Counted from the first letter of the stretch, positions 35,143 to 44,783 are shown. The stretch: DNA of 64,000 nucleotides from Acidianus ambivalens (GCF_009729015.1 NZ_CP045482.1:1732001-1796000), one strand, 5' to 3'. Program-made: numbers and translations. Notes: generated by a model not told the origin, from the sequence alone.

Positions 35143-36510
35143 GTACTGTACAATCAATTACTGTTGCGTCAGGTAGAATAGGCGCAACAACTGCTGGACT
35201 TATTGTTCCAAACAATTATATTACCTTCAGTAAGAGTAGATGGATTAACATTAATACTTAGCTTATTAACTTTCCTTGCGGCAGCAATAACGTACTTCTT
35301 CATACCGGAAACTAAAGGGAAACCTCTAGAAGAATCCTCAATTGAGAATCAGTACGTTAAGGTATAAGTAGGGGCTAATTCAACTCCAAGCATTCCTGCA
35401 GCACTGATTGAACCCGGCCCTGCCTGCATGAAGAAATCATACATTCCGTAAACTATTAATGCTAGAAAAGCAGACAATAAGGGTCTAAAGAACGAGAATG
35501 ACATTAACGAACCAGCCATTCCAATAAAGCCGATTATTTGCATTGGCCTTCTTCCTACTCTGTCAATTGTAGCTAAGGCTAATAATCCGCCCGGTACAGT
35601 GAAGCCGAACTCTGTTATAAATGAGAAAACTGCAGGATTGTTTATCCCAACGCTTTTGGCTATTGCCGTTGGGCCAAATAATATTCCAGTATATGCCGAG
35701 AGGTCGAACAAGAACCACAGTGAAGAAGCGGCTAAGAAAATCTTCCATTGATTTTTAAAGTATTCAGAAAATGAATTTGTATCCTTTAAATTTTCATTAA
35801 CTCTAACCTCTTTTCCTGCAACTTGTTTAACCACGTTTTCAAAGGCTTTCATATCTCCTTTTATTCTCGCCAAGTACCTAGAGGTCTCAGGTATTTTCCT
35901 TCTTAAGTAAATTACTGAGGCTGCCGGAATTGCTCCTGCAGCTAGTACTACTCTCCATACAGTATCTAATGAATATCCGAGGCTGGTTAATACAAGGTAA
36001 GTCCCTGCAGCAACAGTAGCACCAAAGCCCCACATTAAACCAAAGCCTAAGGCTATAATTTTACCTCTGTCCTTAGCATTAGCGTGTTCAGCCATTATCA
36101 TCGGAGATAATACATAATCAGCACCAACTCCAAGACCTAATAAGCCCCTAACTAAAACTAATTCAAGAGGAGAAGAAACGAAAGCTTGTAAAACTGCACC
36201 TATACTTAATAATGCGACATCTATTCCGTAAAATGTTTTTCTTCCTTTATTGGCTAAAATTCCGAATATTATTGCTCCTATAGCCGCACCTATTAGTGCT
36301 GAAGATGGAAACCCATGCTTCCCAATAATTATATTCTGGCGTTTTGTTGTGCAGTCCGAAACTAGCTAACACTGCACCTATTACAATTCCTATTGAGGAT
36401 AAATCGTAGCCGTCAGTAAAAACTCCCATCCCTGTCGTTAGCAAGCTCTTTATGTGGAACATGTCGAATTTTTTATCATCCAACGGTTTGAATACATCAC
36501 TTAACTTCAT
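35143..36510 (-). pseudogene. PHS-type MFS transporter pseudogene with frameshifts and inverted 3' end
   Basis: The N-terminus (MKLSDVFKPLDDKKFDMFHI, then TGMGVFTDGYDLSSIGIVIG) is closely related to the intact transporter at 42783-44183. An extra base near 36325 shifts the frame; reading resumes as SSALIGAAIGAIIFGILANK and runs through MIMAEHANAKDRG to GMLGVELAPT, where it ends abruptly. The missing C-terminus lies just beyond on the opposite strand (35145-35371). At least one more single-base insertion is inside that inverted part. The gene cannot make a full transporter. Confidence 0.8.
35145..35371 (+). pseudogene. Inverted C-terminal segment of the MFS pseudogene
   Basis: On the plus strand the frame VRGTVQSITVASGRIGATTA begins near 35147 and continues GLIVP; after one extra A (near 35211) it continues LPSVRVDGLTLILSLLTFLA and ends with PETKGKPLEESSIENQYVKV and TAA at 35369-35371. 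This is exactly the part missing from the minus-strand gene after GVELAPT, so about 227 bp have been inverted in place. Confidence 0.75.
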
Positions 36511-36774
36511 ATGCCTATGTAGTTATGTCATTTTTTAAACATTCTCGACATAAAATCAATAGGACTATATTTGCATACATTAGTTATAGAATCTATATAG
36601 ATGAGGTAATCCTTTAACTAATATTTAAAACAAAGACTACACTTCTTTAGTAATTATATTCCTAGCGAAGTTGAAATGATAGATATCATTCCATCTATTA
36701 TTCTTTCCTTCACTATCGAGAAATTACTCCACGTAAATATTGAAGGTTCTAAATAACAAGATAGCGCACATTTA
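36511..36774. other. Spacer with palindromes, no recognised gene
   Basis: Contains ATCTATATAGAT (36591-36602), a perfect 12-bp palindrome upstream of the MFS pseudogene, similar to sites near the related intact gene (44184-44342). A 27-codon plus frame (MIDIIPSIILSFTIEKLLHV) at about 36678-36758 may be a gene relic. An AATGAT/ATCATT hairpin is near 36675-36690. Confidence 0.35.
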
Positions 36775-37662
36775 TTACAACTTTCGTATTTTTTTCCAGT
36801 CATAGCTTTCCCAGAGTGATTTAATATCTATTTCCCAAATTCTTTTACTACCAGTGTACTCGTTAAGGACATAGCAGGGTAAAACTACCCTGCCTTGCGG
36901 ATCTATGTTAATGGTAAGCCAAGGTTTGCAGGTCCAAGGAATACCTTTATACCATGAATTAAGTATAGCTTCAAAATACTCTTTCGTATTCATTATTGGT
37001 TTACCTTCTTTCTTCAAATAAAGAAGCCTATCTAGGACTTTCCTTAATTTCTCTTTCTCCGGACTCATTTTATCCGCTGTAGAATAATCATATGCAACTT
37101 GGAAATTGACTAAAACATCTAATTCCTCAGCTAAATTAACAATTTTTTCCGCTTCATCAAGATTTTCTCTAGTTAAAGTTGTAGAAATTGCTAAAGGTAC
37201 TTCATCTTTTGCAATTTTTATGCCTTCTAAAGCCTTATTGAAAGAGCCTTTAACACCTCTTATTTCGTCATGAGTTTCTCCAATTCCATCGAGAGATACG
37301 AAAAGGTAATCCAAGTATTTCTTTATTTCGTTAAACCTTGCTTTCAGTAGTAAACCGTTAGTAACCAGCGAGGTATGAAACCTTTCATGAGATTCTTTCA
37401 GAATTTCTGGTAAATCCTTTCTTAAAAGTGGTTCTCCTCCTTCAAAACCCATAAAAATAACTCCAAGTTCCGAGAGCTTCCTTAACATCATTTTCTCTTC
37501 TTCCAGTGTTAGTAATTTCTAATCTTTTCTTCTCCAAAAAGGACACATTTTGCATTTTAGATTGCACGAATAAAGCAACTTATGCCCTGCAATCACCGGA
37601 AGATTTCTTTTACTAAATAACCTTAAAAGGCCGGTAGATATAAAAGGTTTAATTTTTCCCAT
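36775..37662 (-). pseudogene. Radical SAM protein interrupted by an in-frame TAG
   Basis: From ATG 37662 the frame reads MGKIKPFISTGLLRLFSKRN, then YSCNLKCKMCPFW with the CxxxCxxC cluster motif (Cys33, 37, 40), and meets TAG at 37519-37521 (codon 48). The same frame goes on with KLLTLEEEKMMLRKLSELG, GFEGGEPLLRKDLPE (SAM-binding GGE) and FVSLDGIGETHDEIRG to the end, 295 codons in all. The C-terminal CKPWLTINIDPQGRVVLPCY resembles a reduced SPASM region. Initiation at ATG 37491 would give a 238-residue protein without the Fe-S cluster, hence inactive. The start overlaps the M20 gene upstream by 14 bp. Confidence 0.75.
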
Positions 37663-38875
37663 AATATTTATTTCTTTCCTCTACCATTTTAGCTATATTT
37701 TCCTCTTTAGAGAATGAAATTGCCAACAAAGCTAGAGCCGCAGAGCCATATTTTAGAATATTCTCATCTAGTTTAAACATTGGACTATGCGTAGGATAAA
37801 TACATCCTTTTTCCAGATTTCTAGTACCTATGAAGATATAACAGCCAGGCTTTAGTTGAAGATAACGTGAAAAATCGTCAGCCAACATAACCGGTTCAAT
37901 TTCAACTATTGGCCTTCTTAAGTTGTTAAGGATATCCATAGCCATAGAAGTTATCTCTGGATAATTTATAAGAGGAGGACAATTGTCACTGAAGACAACT
38001 TCACAATCTGCATTAAAGCTTTTACAGAGAGAGTCTACTAAGCTTTTTATTTTCGATTTAACTTTCTCGATAGTAAAAACGTCAAAACCTCTTATTGTAC
38101 CTTCCATTACTGCTTCATCCGGTATAATGTTGCTTTTAGTCCCAGAATGTATAGAAGTAATTGAAAGAGTAAACCCGTCCAATGGGTTAACAATTCTGGA
38201 AGTTAATCCGTGTAAAAGGTTAACTATTTGTGCAGAAATAAAAATCGGGTCTAAAGTTGTATGAGGAGAAGATACGTGACCTCCTAATCCCTTAACTCTT
38301 ATTTTAAAATTTGAAGATGAGGGCATTAAAGCTCCTTTCCTAGTAGCAAAAAATCCCGAAGGAATAAAAGGCGATACGTGTAAACCGAATACGTAATCTA
38401 CATCATCCAATTCGTGATTAGAAATAACCTCTTTAGCTCCTAAATCTTCCTCTTCCCCAGCTTGAAAAATGAGCTTAACTTTCCCAGATAATAAATCCTT
38501 ATTCTTTACTAGCAGTTGTGCAGCTCCCAAAAGCATAGCAACGTTAGCGTCGTGGCCACAAGCGTGCATAATGCCGGGACTTTTCGAAGAGAATTGTAAA
38601 TTTGTCTTTTCAGTTATAGGCAATGCACTTATCTGAACCCTTAATGCTACAGTTTTTCCAGGTTTTCCACTATCAATTAAACCTATTACTGTAGTAGAAA
38701 GTCTCCTTGTCTGTATTCCTAAAGACCTTAGCTTTTCTTCTATAAGCCTTGACGTATTAGTCTCCTGAAACGGCAATTCGGGATTCTCGTGTAATATTCT
38801 TCTAATCGTTATTACGTCATTCTCTATACTCTCGCTATCTTTCAAAAGTTTTTCTGCAATTTCCTCTATATTCAT
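37649..38875 (-). CDS. M20-family metallo-amidohydrolase/carboxypeptidase
   Basis: Enzyme of 408 residues of the M20D group (hippurate, N-acyl amino acid or IAA-amino acid hydrolases; Sulfolobus carboxypeptidase CpsA is of this type). Metal sites are visible in MHACGHDANVAMLLGAAQ and LIFQAGEEEDLGAKEV, and late in PTHSPMFKLDE; the dimerisation domain includes KGLGGHVSSPHTTLDPI. It releases an amino acid from an N-acyl or peptide substrate. It is divergent from the glutamine-synthetase-like gene with 89 bp between starts and is followed, overlapping by 14 bp, by the broken radical SAM gene. Confidence 0.88.
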   Translation of the reverse strand: MNIEEIAEKLLKDSESIENDVITIRRILHENPELPFQETNTSRLIEEKLRSLGIQTRRLSTTVIGLIDSGKPGKTVALRVQISALPITEKTNLQFSSKSPGIMHACGHDANVAMLLGAAQLLVKNKDLLSGKVKLIFQAGEEEDLGAKEVISNHELDDVDYVFGLHVSPFIPSGFFATRKGALMPSSSNFKIRVKGLGGHVSSPHTTLDPIFISAQIVNLLHGLTSRIVNPLDGFTLSITSIHSGTKSNIIPDEAVMEGTIRGFDVFTIEKVKSKIKSLVDSLCKSFNADCEVVFSDNCPPLINYPEITSMAMDILNNLRRPIVEIEPVMLADDFSRYLQLKPGCYIFIGTRNLEKGCIYPTHSPMFKLDENILKYGSAALALLAISFSKEENIAKMVEERNKYYGKN

Positions 38876-38964
38876 GTGGAGAGGTTTTAATGAATGTGAT
38901 ATAATAAATTCGTTCTAAATAATATGTAACAGCAAAAGTTAATTTCTAGAACAGATAACTATGA

Positions 38965-40290
38965 ATGAAAGCATATTACCTTGTAGAAATAAATTATTTT
39001 ATGCAAGTAGGACAGGAATTAAAAGAGAAAGGAATAGATATATTAAGATTTACTTGGGTTGGGTTAGACGGTTATATAAGGGCAAAAGGGGCTTACGTAG
39101 ATCACGTAGACGAAATGGTTAAATCAGGAATAGGACTAACTAAGGCAATGTTCAGCTTTACGCCTATGGATACTTTATCCCCTTACGGTTCCTTCGGTCC
39201 AGAGGATGAAGATGTATTCTTAGTTCCGGATCTCTCAACATTATCAATTTTCCCACCTTCTGCAATGGTAATCTGTAATCTTTACTCTAATGGAAAACCT
39301 TGGGAATACGACGTAAGGTCGGCTCTAAAATCCACGCTTGATAAAATTAGAGAAGAGTATGGATACGAGTTTAAATCCTCCTTTGAGATTGAATTTTACT
39401 TGGTAAAAGATAAAAAACCTTATGATGACGCGAGGTGTTTTGATCCCTCTGCTTTTTACAATAATCCCGTAATTTCAGAAATTGCAAAATTGCTTGACGA
39501 TAATGGAATAGATATTCTTAGGATAATTAAAGAATACGGTCCGGGTCAATACGAATTTGACATAATTCATAAGGATTCTTTAAGAAGTGCGGACGAAGTT
39601 ATAATTTTTAAGGAAATAGCTAGGCAAGTAGCTACAAAACACGGTATAGAAGCAAACTTTATGCCTAAACCTTTTAACAAACTTGCCGGTTCTGGGCTTC
39701 ACTTAAATCTAAGTATTTGGAAAGGAAATTCTAACCTATTTTTTGATGATAAAGATAAGCTTGGTTTAAGTGAAATAGCTTACAGTTTTATAGCAGGAAT
39801 CATTGAACATGCCAAAGCCTTAACTGCAATTGCCGCACCGACCATAAATTCTTATAAAAGGTTAGTTCCAGGGTCTTGGGCTCCAACGAAGATTGCCTAT
39901 GGTTACAATAACAAATCGTCCATGTTAAGAATTCCAATGCCATACCCCGGTATGTCCATGATTGACAGGAGAATTGAATATAGAGTTCCAGATCCTTCTA
40001 CTAATCCTTATTTACTATTGACAGCTATAATACAAGCAGGAATGGACGGAATAGAAAGGGGATTAAAGCCTCCTTCTCCGGTTAATGAGAATGCTTACTA
40101 TAGGAAAGATATAGAGGATTTACCTAGAAACTTAAGAGAAGCACTAAACGAGTTAAATAAGGATTCAATCTTAAAGGAGAAAATAGGAAATAAGATAATC
40201 GACGAATTCATAAAAGTAAAGACTGCAGAAGTAGAAGAATATGAGAGCTATGTAACGGACTGGGAATATGAAGTCTATAGAAAACTTTGA
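38965..40290 (+). CDS. Glutamine-synthetase-family ligase, FluG C-terminal type
   Basis: Protein of 441 residues with the GS catalytic domain: SSFEIEFYLV (metal Glu), GPGQYEFDI, GSGLHLNLSIW (the HxN ATP/metal motif), APTINSYKRLVPGSWAPTKI and IEYRVPDPSTNPY. It is close to the group of GS-like enzymes that ligate glutamate to amines. The tail lacks the adenylylation loop of GlnA. The start may be ATG 38965 or ATG 39001 (MQVGQELKEKG); the first is kept because AAAGTTAATTT lies about 25 nt upstream. It overlaps the downstream amidohydrolase by 23 bp, a split counterpart of the fungal and plant fusion FluG/nodulin-GS. Confidence 0.82.
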   Translation: MKAYYLVEINYFMQVGQELKEKGIDILRFTWVGLDGYIRAKGAYVDHVDEMVKSGIGLTKAMFSFTPMDTLSPYGSFGPEDEDVFLVPDLSTLSIFPPSAMVICNLYSNGKPWEYDVRSALKSTLDKIREEYGYEFKSSFEIEFYLVKDKKPYDDARCFDPSAFYNNPVISEIAKLLDDNGIDILRIIKEYGPGQYEFDIIHKDSLRSADEVIIFKEIARQVATKHGIEANFMPKPFNKLAGSGLHLNLSIWKGNSNLFFDDKDKLGLSEIAYSFIAGIIEHAKALTAIAAPTINSYKRLVPGSWAPTKIAYGYNNKSSMLRIPMPYPGMSMIDRRIEYRVPDPSTNPYLLLTAIIQAGMDGIERGLKPPSPVNENAYYRKDIEDLPRNLREALNELNKDSILKEKIGNKIIDEFIKVKTAEVEEYESYVTDWEYEVYRKL

Positions 40291-41356
40291 AATAGTAGAT
40301 TCTCACTCTCATTGGTTCTCAGCAAAGATTATGGACGAAAAACAATTCATGATGGCTTCTTCAGAATCCTGGAGGGAAGAAGAACTACCTTCCTTATCTG
40401 AAAGAATAATTTCAATGAACTCTTGGAGGCCTTTTTATCTAATGCTAAGAAATTATATGAAAAAATTACTTGGAGAGAATTTTATAGATGAGAGGAATAG
40501 AAGAATAAAAGACGATCCAGTCAATTATGTAAAATTTTTAATGGAAGATGCTAAAATAAGAGCATTCGTTATCGATGAGGGATTCGGTAAAAAAGAACAA
40601 GAAATACCAGTAAAGTATAGACTACTTTTTAGAATAGAGAGTATAATAAACGAAAATCTCTTCTCACTTCCCTTTGAAAAAGCTGTAGAGGTTTTTGAAG
40701 AAACTTTGAGGAGCAAAATAAAGGAAGAAAACTACGCAGGCTTTAAGTCAATAATTGCTTACAGGACTGGATTAAAGATTATCTGCGACGAGAACCTTGC
40801 AAGAAAAGACTTTCTAGATGAAGAAAGAGAATGGTTCGGAAGAAAAGCAAAGGGATTTAGAGATTACTTATTCTGTAAAACCATGGAGATAGCGAAAGAA
40901 TTGAACGTTCCGTTTCAAGTTCATACAGGGGCAGGGGATAGGGATATTAAGCTTGAGCTTTCAAGACCTTCGTACTTAACAGACTTGGTTAGAAAATATG
41001 AAGGAAAAATAGTTTTAGTTCACGCAGGATTTCCATTTCATAGAGAAAGTGCATGGATGAGTTACTTATTTCCTTCAGTATATTTAGACGTATCCCAAAT
41101 CTTTCCCTTTGCTACGACTGCAGGAAGAGATGTTTTAAGAGAGGTATTACAAATAGCTCCAGCGAATAAAGTAATGTATGGCTCTGATGCCTTTGAAATT
41201 CCAGAAATAGCTTGGGTTTCTGCAAAATTATTTAGAAAATATATAATATCAATCATAGAAGAGATGGAAAATGAGGAAATTATTGACGAGAAGGATTCCT
41301 TGACGATAATAAAAATGATTGCGGAAGGCAATGCTGCAAAGATTTATGGCGTTTAA
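40268..41356 (+). CDS. Amidohydrolase_2-family metal hydrolase, FluG N-terminal type
   Basis: TIM-barrel hydrolase of 362 residues. The N-terminal EIVDSHSHWFS supplies the HxH metal pair, LNVPFQVHTGAGDRD and KIVLVHAGFPFHRES the following histidines, and NKVMYGSDAFEIPE the last aspartate (GSD). In FluG-type fusions this domain precedes a GS domain; here the order is GS then amidohydrolase, as two overlapping genes. It probably hydrolyses or decarboxylates a gamma-glutamyl or related product of the GS-like ligase, but the substrate is unknown. Its TAA overlaps the stop of the convergent HAD gene. Confidence 0.8.
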   Translation: MKSIENFEIVDSHSHWFSAKIMDEKQFMMASSESWREEELPSLSERIISMNSWRPFYLMLRNYMKKLLGENFIDERNRRIKDDPVNYVKFLMEDAKIRAFVIDEGFGKKEQEIPVKYRLLFRIESIINENLFSLPFEKAVEVFEETLRSKIKEENYAGFKSIIAYRTGLKIICDENLARKDFLDEEREWFGRKAKGFRDYLFCKTMEIAKELNVPFQVHTGAGDRDIKLELSRPSYLTDLVRKYEGKIVLVHAGFPFHRESAWMSYLFPSVYLDVSQIFPFATTAGRDVLREVLQIAPANKVMYGSDAFEIPEIAWVSAKLFRKYIISIIEEMENEEIIDEKDSLTIIKMIAEGNAAKIYGV

Positions 41357-42005
41357 AGCATACCTTTAATTTCCATGTATCTTAACACGTCGTAAAGGGT
41401 CTTAGCCTTCATTTTTATCTCAGGATAAAAGTTAAACCTATCCAAAAGTATGGCATCAATAAACGCTCTCTTAGCTCCTATTACGTCAAGTTCGTAAATG
41501 TCACCACATGCAAAAGAATATCTCCTACATATCTTTTAGCATAAGCAAATATTCTAGGATTTGGTTTAACTATTCCAATATCACAAGAAGCTATTACTTT
41601 GTCTACGTATTTATCTAGTTCAAATTCTTTTACAATTTTATATATTCTCTTAGTAGAATTTAAAATTATAACAATTTTATACTTCTTTTTGACTTCCTTA
41701 AGAAAGTCAATAGCGTCCTCGTAAAGGAAATAATCTTGGTACTTATCCCTGTTAGCAATTTCCTCCATTATTTTCCTACAAGGATGGATACCTAGTTCAT
41801 AAAATAGCTCGTGGAGGTTAAGGGGATTTAATCCTTCTTCATTGGCAAAGTTGCTCTTCCCTAGGACTTTGGCTAAAGCCCTAAAGAAAGCCCTTTCATC
41901 TATTTTGTACCCGTAATCCTTAAGTATTCCTAGCATATATTCATAAGACCTAGGCCTAAAACCTACAAGCGTTTCGCCCAAATCTACTGATATTGCGTAA
42001 GGCAT
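41352..42005 (-). pseudogene. HAD-superfamily hydrolase, frameshifted near the C-terminus
   Basis: The N-terminal 160 residues are good HAD: AISVDLGETLVGFRP (motif I, but DxG where most have DxD or DxT), VIILNSTKR (motif II) and ASCDIGIVKPNPRIF (motif III). Around 41517 one base is missing: the original frame ends falsely at 41481, whereas the next frame continues FACGDIYELDVIGAKRAFID (motif IV, GDxxxxDVIGA) to TAA 41352-41354. With the base restored the protein has about 217 residues. It is either a recent frameshift or a sequence error. AGCTATATAGCT lies upstream of its promoter. Confidence 0.7.
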
Positions 42006-42064
42006 GTGGCTATATACTAAAGCGGAAAAATAAATATATCCTACTATTAGCTATATAGCTCTAT

Positions 42065-42748
42065 TTAGAACGGTAGACCTCCTTTCTGACCTCCAGGGAG
42101 GAAGGGCATTAACGCGGAAGCCATCTGCTGTGCAGTAATAGAGTGAATCCAAACCTTTCCTGGTCCTACAACTCTAACGAAATATAAACCTTCTCCTCCA
42201 AATAGCATTGTTTTAAATCCTCCAACTCTAGTAACAGTGAATTGCATACCTTCTTCTAACGCAAGTAAATGAGATGCCTCTATGTCTATGCTTTGCCCAG
42301 GCATTAAATTGATTTCATACAATCCGCCATAAGCATGCAGGAAAACTTGGCCTACGCCGTTAAATGAAGCAAGAAATAGTCCTTCTCCTCCTAAAATTGC
42401 CGGAGCTAAAGGAGCAAGCTTAGCGTCGTAATTGACAGAATCTTCTGCGAATAAAAATGAATGAGATTCTGCAAGAATTCCTTTGCCATTAAGTTGTATT
42501 GGCACTATTTTCCCTGGAAAAACGCCTGCAATATCTACTTCCCCAGGACCCATAAGCTCAGTTACGAAAAACGTTGCTCCTGTTAATTCCCTTTTTATTG
42601 CAGAAAGAATTCCTCCTCTCATTTTTGCTTGAATAGTTACAGAAGAGCTCTTGGACATTATATGCCCTGCGTCGGCATAAATTTTCTCTCCAGGATTTAA
42701 GAAAACCTTAACGTATTGTATATCGTCGCCTATAATTTGATATTGCAA
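42065..42748 (-). CDS. AIM24/TIGR00266 family protein
   Basis: Beta-rich protein of 227 residues: MQYQIIGDDIQYVKVFLNPG, then KIYADAGHIMSKSSSV, FFVTELMGPGEVDIAGVFPG, LLAGEGLF-like GGEGLFLASFNGVGQVFLHAYGG, and GGEGLYFVRVVGPGKVWIHS. These repeated GEG and GPGxV turns define the TIGR00266/AIM24 family, found in all domains with no agreed biochemical role. The C-terminal tail MPFLPGGQKGGLPF is glycine-rich. It lies between a HAD pseudogene and a transporter on the same strand, with 34 bp to the transporter, so could be co-transcribed with it. Confidence 0.85.
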   Translation of the reverse strand: MQYQIIGDDIQYVKVFLNPGEKIYADAGHIMSKSSSVTIQAKMRGGILSAIKRELTGATFFVTELMGPGEVDIAGVFPGKIVPIQLNGKGILAESHSFLFAEDSVNYDAKLAPLAPAILGGEGLFLASFNGVGQVFLHAYGGLYEINLMPGQSIDIEASHLLALEEGMQFTVTRVGGFKTMLFGGEGLYFVRVVGPGKVWIHSITAQQMASALMPFLPGGQKGGLPF

Positions 42749-42782
42749 AATTTCACCTTAAATAAGAAATAGAACGCAAAAA

Positions 42783-44183
42783 TTAAGCCTTTACTTCTTC
42801 TTTCTCTCCTTTTAATTCTTCAGTTATTTCTTCCAAGCTCTTCATTTTAGGCTCCTTTATAAACACGATAGTTATTGCTGCACCAAGTATACTGAGTAAT
42901 GACAGCATGACCAAAAGTTCCTTAAGACCTATTGTCGCTAGCAAAGTAGGGAATAAGTAAGTGGATACCGCTGCACCAACCTTACCTGCTGCCGCAGAAA
43001 TACCGTGACCAGTAGTCCTATAAGATGTGGGATAAACCTCCGCAGGAATAACGAAAGTTGTAGTATTTGGCCCAAAATCAATGAAGAAGAAGCTCATTGC
43101 GTAAATTGCTAAGGCCTCGCTTGACGAAATTAGGAATCCTGTAACTTTATTGTTAGTTACTATCATAATGGAGCTAACTACAACGTAAATTAAAGCCATC
43201 ATTATGAAACCTTGAGTTTGTATAACTTTCCTACCCAACTTGTCCATTAAAGCTACTGCAGTAAAGTACCCAAAGAAACCTACCATGAAAGGAATACCTG
43301 CAAATACTATTTCTTGACCTACGCTTGAGGGCTTACCTAGAATTGATGAAACTATAGGGCCAGAATAAACTCCTGTTCCGTAATATGCCATATCGAGTAT
43401 TAACCACGTCCCTGCAGTTCCTATTAATAGTTTCCAATACTTGCTCAAAAACTCAGAGAAGGACATCTTTCTAACTTCTATTTTACTTAAATTTAACTTC
43501 GCGCCCAAAAATGAAGCGCTCTTTTCAGCTTCTTTCAAATCTCCTTTTACTAAGGCAGCGTACCTAGGAGTTTCAGGAACCTTCCTCCTTAAGTATATTA
43601 CAGTTGCTGCAGGAATTGCACCAATTCCTGCCATAACTCTCCATGCAATGTCAGGAGGCAAAGTGTAGGCAGAGATTGCTCCTACTGCTACTGCAACCAA
43701 TGTTCCTATTCCTTGGTTAGCAAAGACTAATGCAATAAGTTTCCCTCTATCTTTAACGTTAGCGTATTCGCTCATTATTGTAGCGGAGATGGGATAATCC
43801 CCGCCAATTCCAACGCCCATGATCATTCTAAATATTATTAACCATAATAGATTAGGAGAAAAGGCGCTAAGGAAAGCTCCTGCTGATAGTAAGCTTGCCT
43901 CTACTCCGTAAACTTTTTTCCTGCCTATTTTATCTCCTAGAATTCCGAATACTATTTGACCTAATACGGCAGTTATTATTGCTGAAGAAGCTAAGACTCC
44001 CTCATAAAAAGAATTTAATTGAAAGCCCGGTAACTTGTACGCCTCGAAAATATCTATTATTGCGCCTATAATAAATAAATCATACGCATCTGTAAAAAAT
44101 CCCATTCCTGAAGTATACCAAATTTTTATGTGATTGAAAGTTAGTTTCAAGCTGTCAATGCTGCTGAAAGGCGATCGATTCAT
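42783..44183 (-). CDS. MFS transporter of the phosphate:H+ symporter-like group
   Basis: Twelve-helix carrier of 466 residues. It has TSGMGFFTDAYDLFIIGAI in helix 1 (the PHS GxGxFTDAYDLF signature), GILGDKIGRKKVYGVEAS (motif A), GVGIGGDYPISATIMSEYA (PHS signature 2) and FGPNTTTFVIPAEVYPTSYR in the C-half. It would import phosphate or an organic anion with protons. The pseudogene at 35143-36510 is a close relative. The upstream region has several AT-rich palindromes that may carry an operator. Confidence 0.85.
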   Translation of the reverse strand: MNRSPFSSIDSLKLTFNHIKIWYTSGMGFFTDAYDLFIIGAIIDIFEAYKLPGFQLNSFYEGVLASSAIITAVLGQIVFGILGDKIGRKKVYGVEASLLSAGAFLSAFSPNLLWLIIFRMIMGVGIGGDYPISATIMSEYANVKDRGKLIALVFANQGIGTLVAVAVGAISAYTLPPDIAWRVMAGIGAIPAATVIYLRRKVPETPRYAALVKGDLKEAEKSASFLGAKLNLSKIEVRKMSFSEFLSKYWKLLIGTAGTWLILDMAYYGTGVYSGPIVSSILGKPSSVGQEIVFAGIPFMVGFFGYFTAVALMDKLGRKVIQTQGFIMMALIYVVVSSIMIVTNNKVTGFLISSSEALAIYAMSFFFIDFGPNTTTFVIPAEVYPTSYRTTGHGISAAAGKVGAAVSTYLFPTLLATIGLKELLVMLSLLSILGAAITIVFIKEPKMKSLEEITEELKGEKEEVKA

Positions 44184-44342
44184 TAAACCTCAAGCTACTA
44201 TAGGATAGCTAGGTTATATATATTACCTATATACATACGATAAACTATATAGTGCTATATAGATTATGTATATTAGAGAATGAATAGAAAGTTAATAAAA
44301 ACAAAAAATGATAATTACATTTATTAGGACTCTAAAGGCTTA
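44184..44342. promoter_or_regulatory. Promoter region with tandem CTATATAG palindromes
   Basis: Upstream of the MFS gene, CTATATAG occurs twice two bases apart (about 44248-44265), and a near-palindrome AGGTTATATATATTACCT lies at about 44212-44229. CTATATAG is self-complementary, so each unit could bind a dimer or act as a TATA box. Similar units are upstream of the MFS pseudogene, the HAD gene and the EVE gene. Confidence 0.35.
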
Positions 44343-44783
44343 CTAGATATGACCATTAAGGCATTCTTCAATCAGTTTTGCATCCTGTTCTGGTATAGGT
44401 CTCTTTAAATTTGCTGGAGCATTCCTAAGATACTTGGCTAGTTGTGCCTTATCCTCTATGAAAACTATCTTATCAAGTATTGACTTGAAATCGCAGACTC
44501 CAGTTATTACTGGCTCTACCCTAACTCTATAAGGAAAGAGTGCTCTATTCCTCACCTTCTCTTCTGGGAAAATTGGAGTCTCATCGTGGTACCATTCTGT
44601 CAAAACTTTTACTATGCCTACTATTTTTCCTCCGTAAACTTTAGCGTAATATTTGCTTACGTAAATTATTAAATAATCTCCCTTGGCTATATATTGGCTT
44701 AAGTCTTGCTTATAACCGTAAACTCCTTCGTAACGAATAGTATCCCACATGTCCTCTTGAATCGGTATTAGCCAGTAGGTCAC
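44343..44783 (-). CDS. EVE-domain (PUA-like) protein
   Basis: A 146-residue protein that is one EVE domain: MTYWLIPIQEDMWDTIRYEG, IAKGDYLIIYVSKYYAKVYGGKIVGIVKV, FPYRVRVEPV and the helical C-terminus YLRNAPANLKRPIPEQDAKLI. EVE proteins read modified bases in DNA or RNA and are common in defence and RNA-modification settings. Length and motif order are normal. A CTATATAG-containing promoter lies between it and the divergent DUF1286 gene. Substrate unknown. Confidence 0.82.
   Translation of the reverse strand: MTYWLIPIQEDMWDTIRYEGVYGYKQDLSQYIAKGDYLIIYVSKYYAKVYGGKIVGIVKVLTEWYHDETPIFPEEKVRNRALFPYRVRVEPVITGVCDFKSILDKIVFIEDKAQLAKYLRNAPANLKRPIPEQDAKLIEECLNGHI

Noticed and set aside
35563..35748. 61-residue minus-strand frame inside the MFS pseudogene
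   Set aside because: It is an alternative frame of the transporter coding sequence.
37519..37521. TAG as a pyrrolysine codon
   Set aside because: No pyrrolysine system is expected in Sulfolobales and the gene is not a methylamine methyltransferase; a point mutation is simpler.
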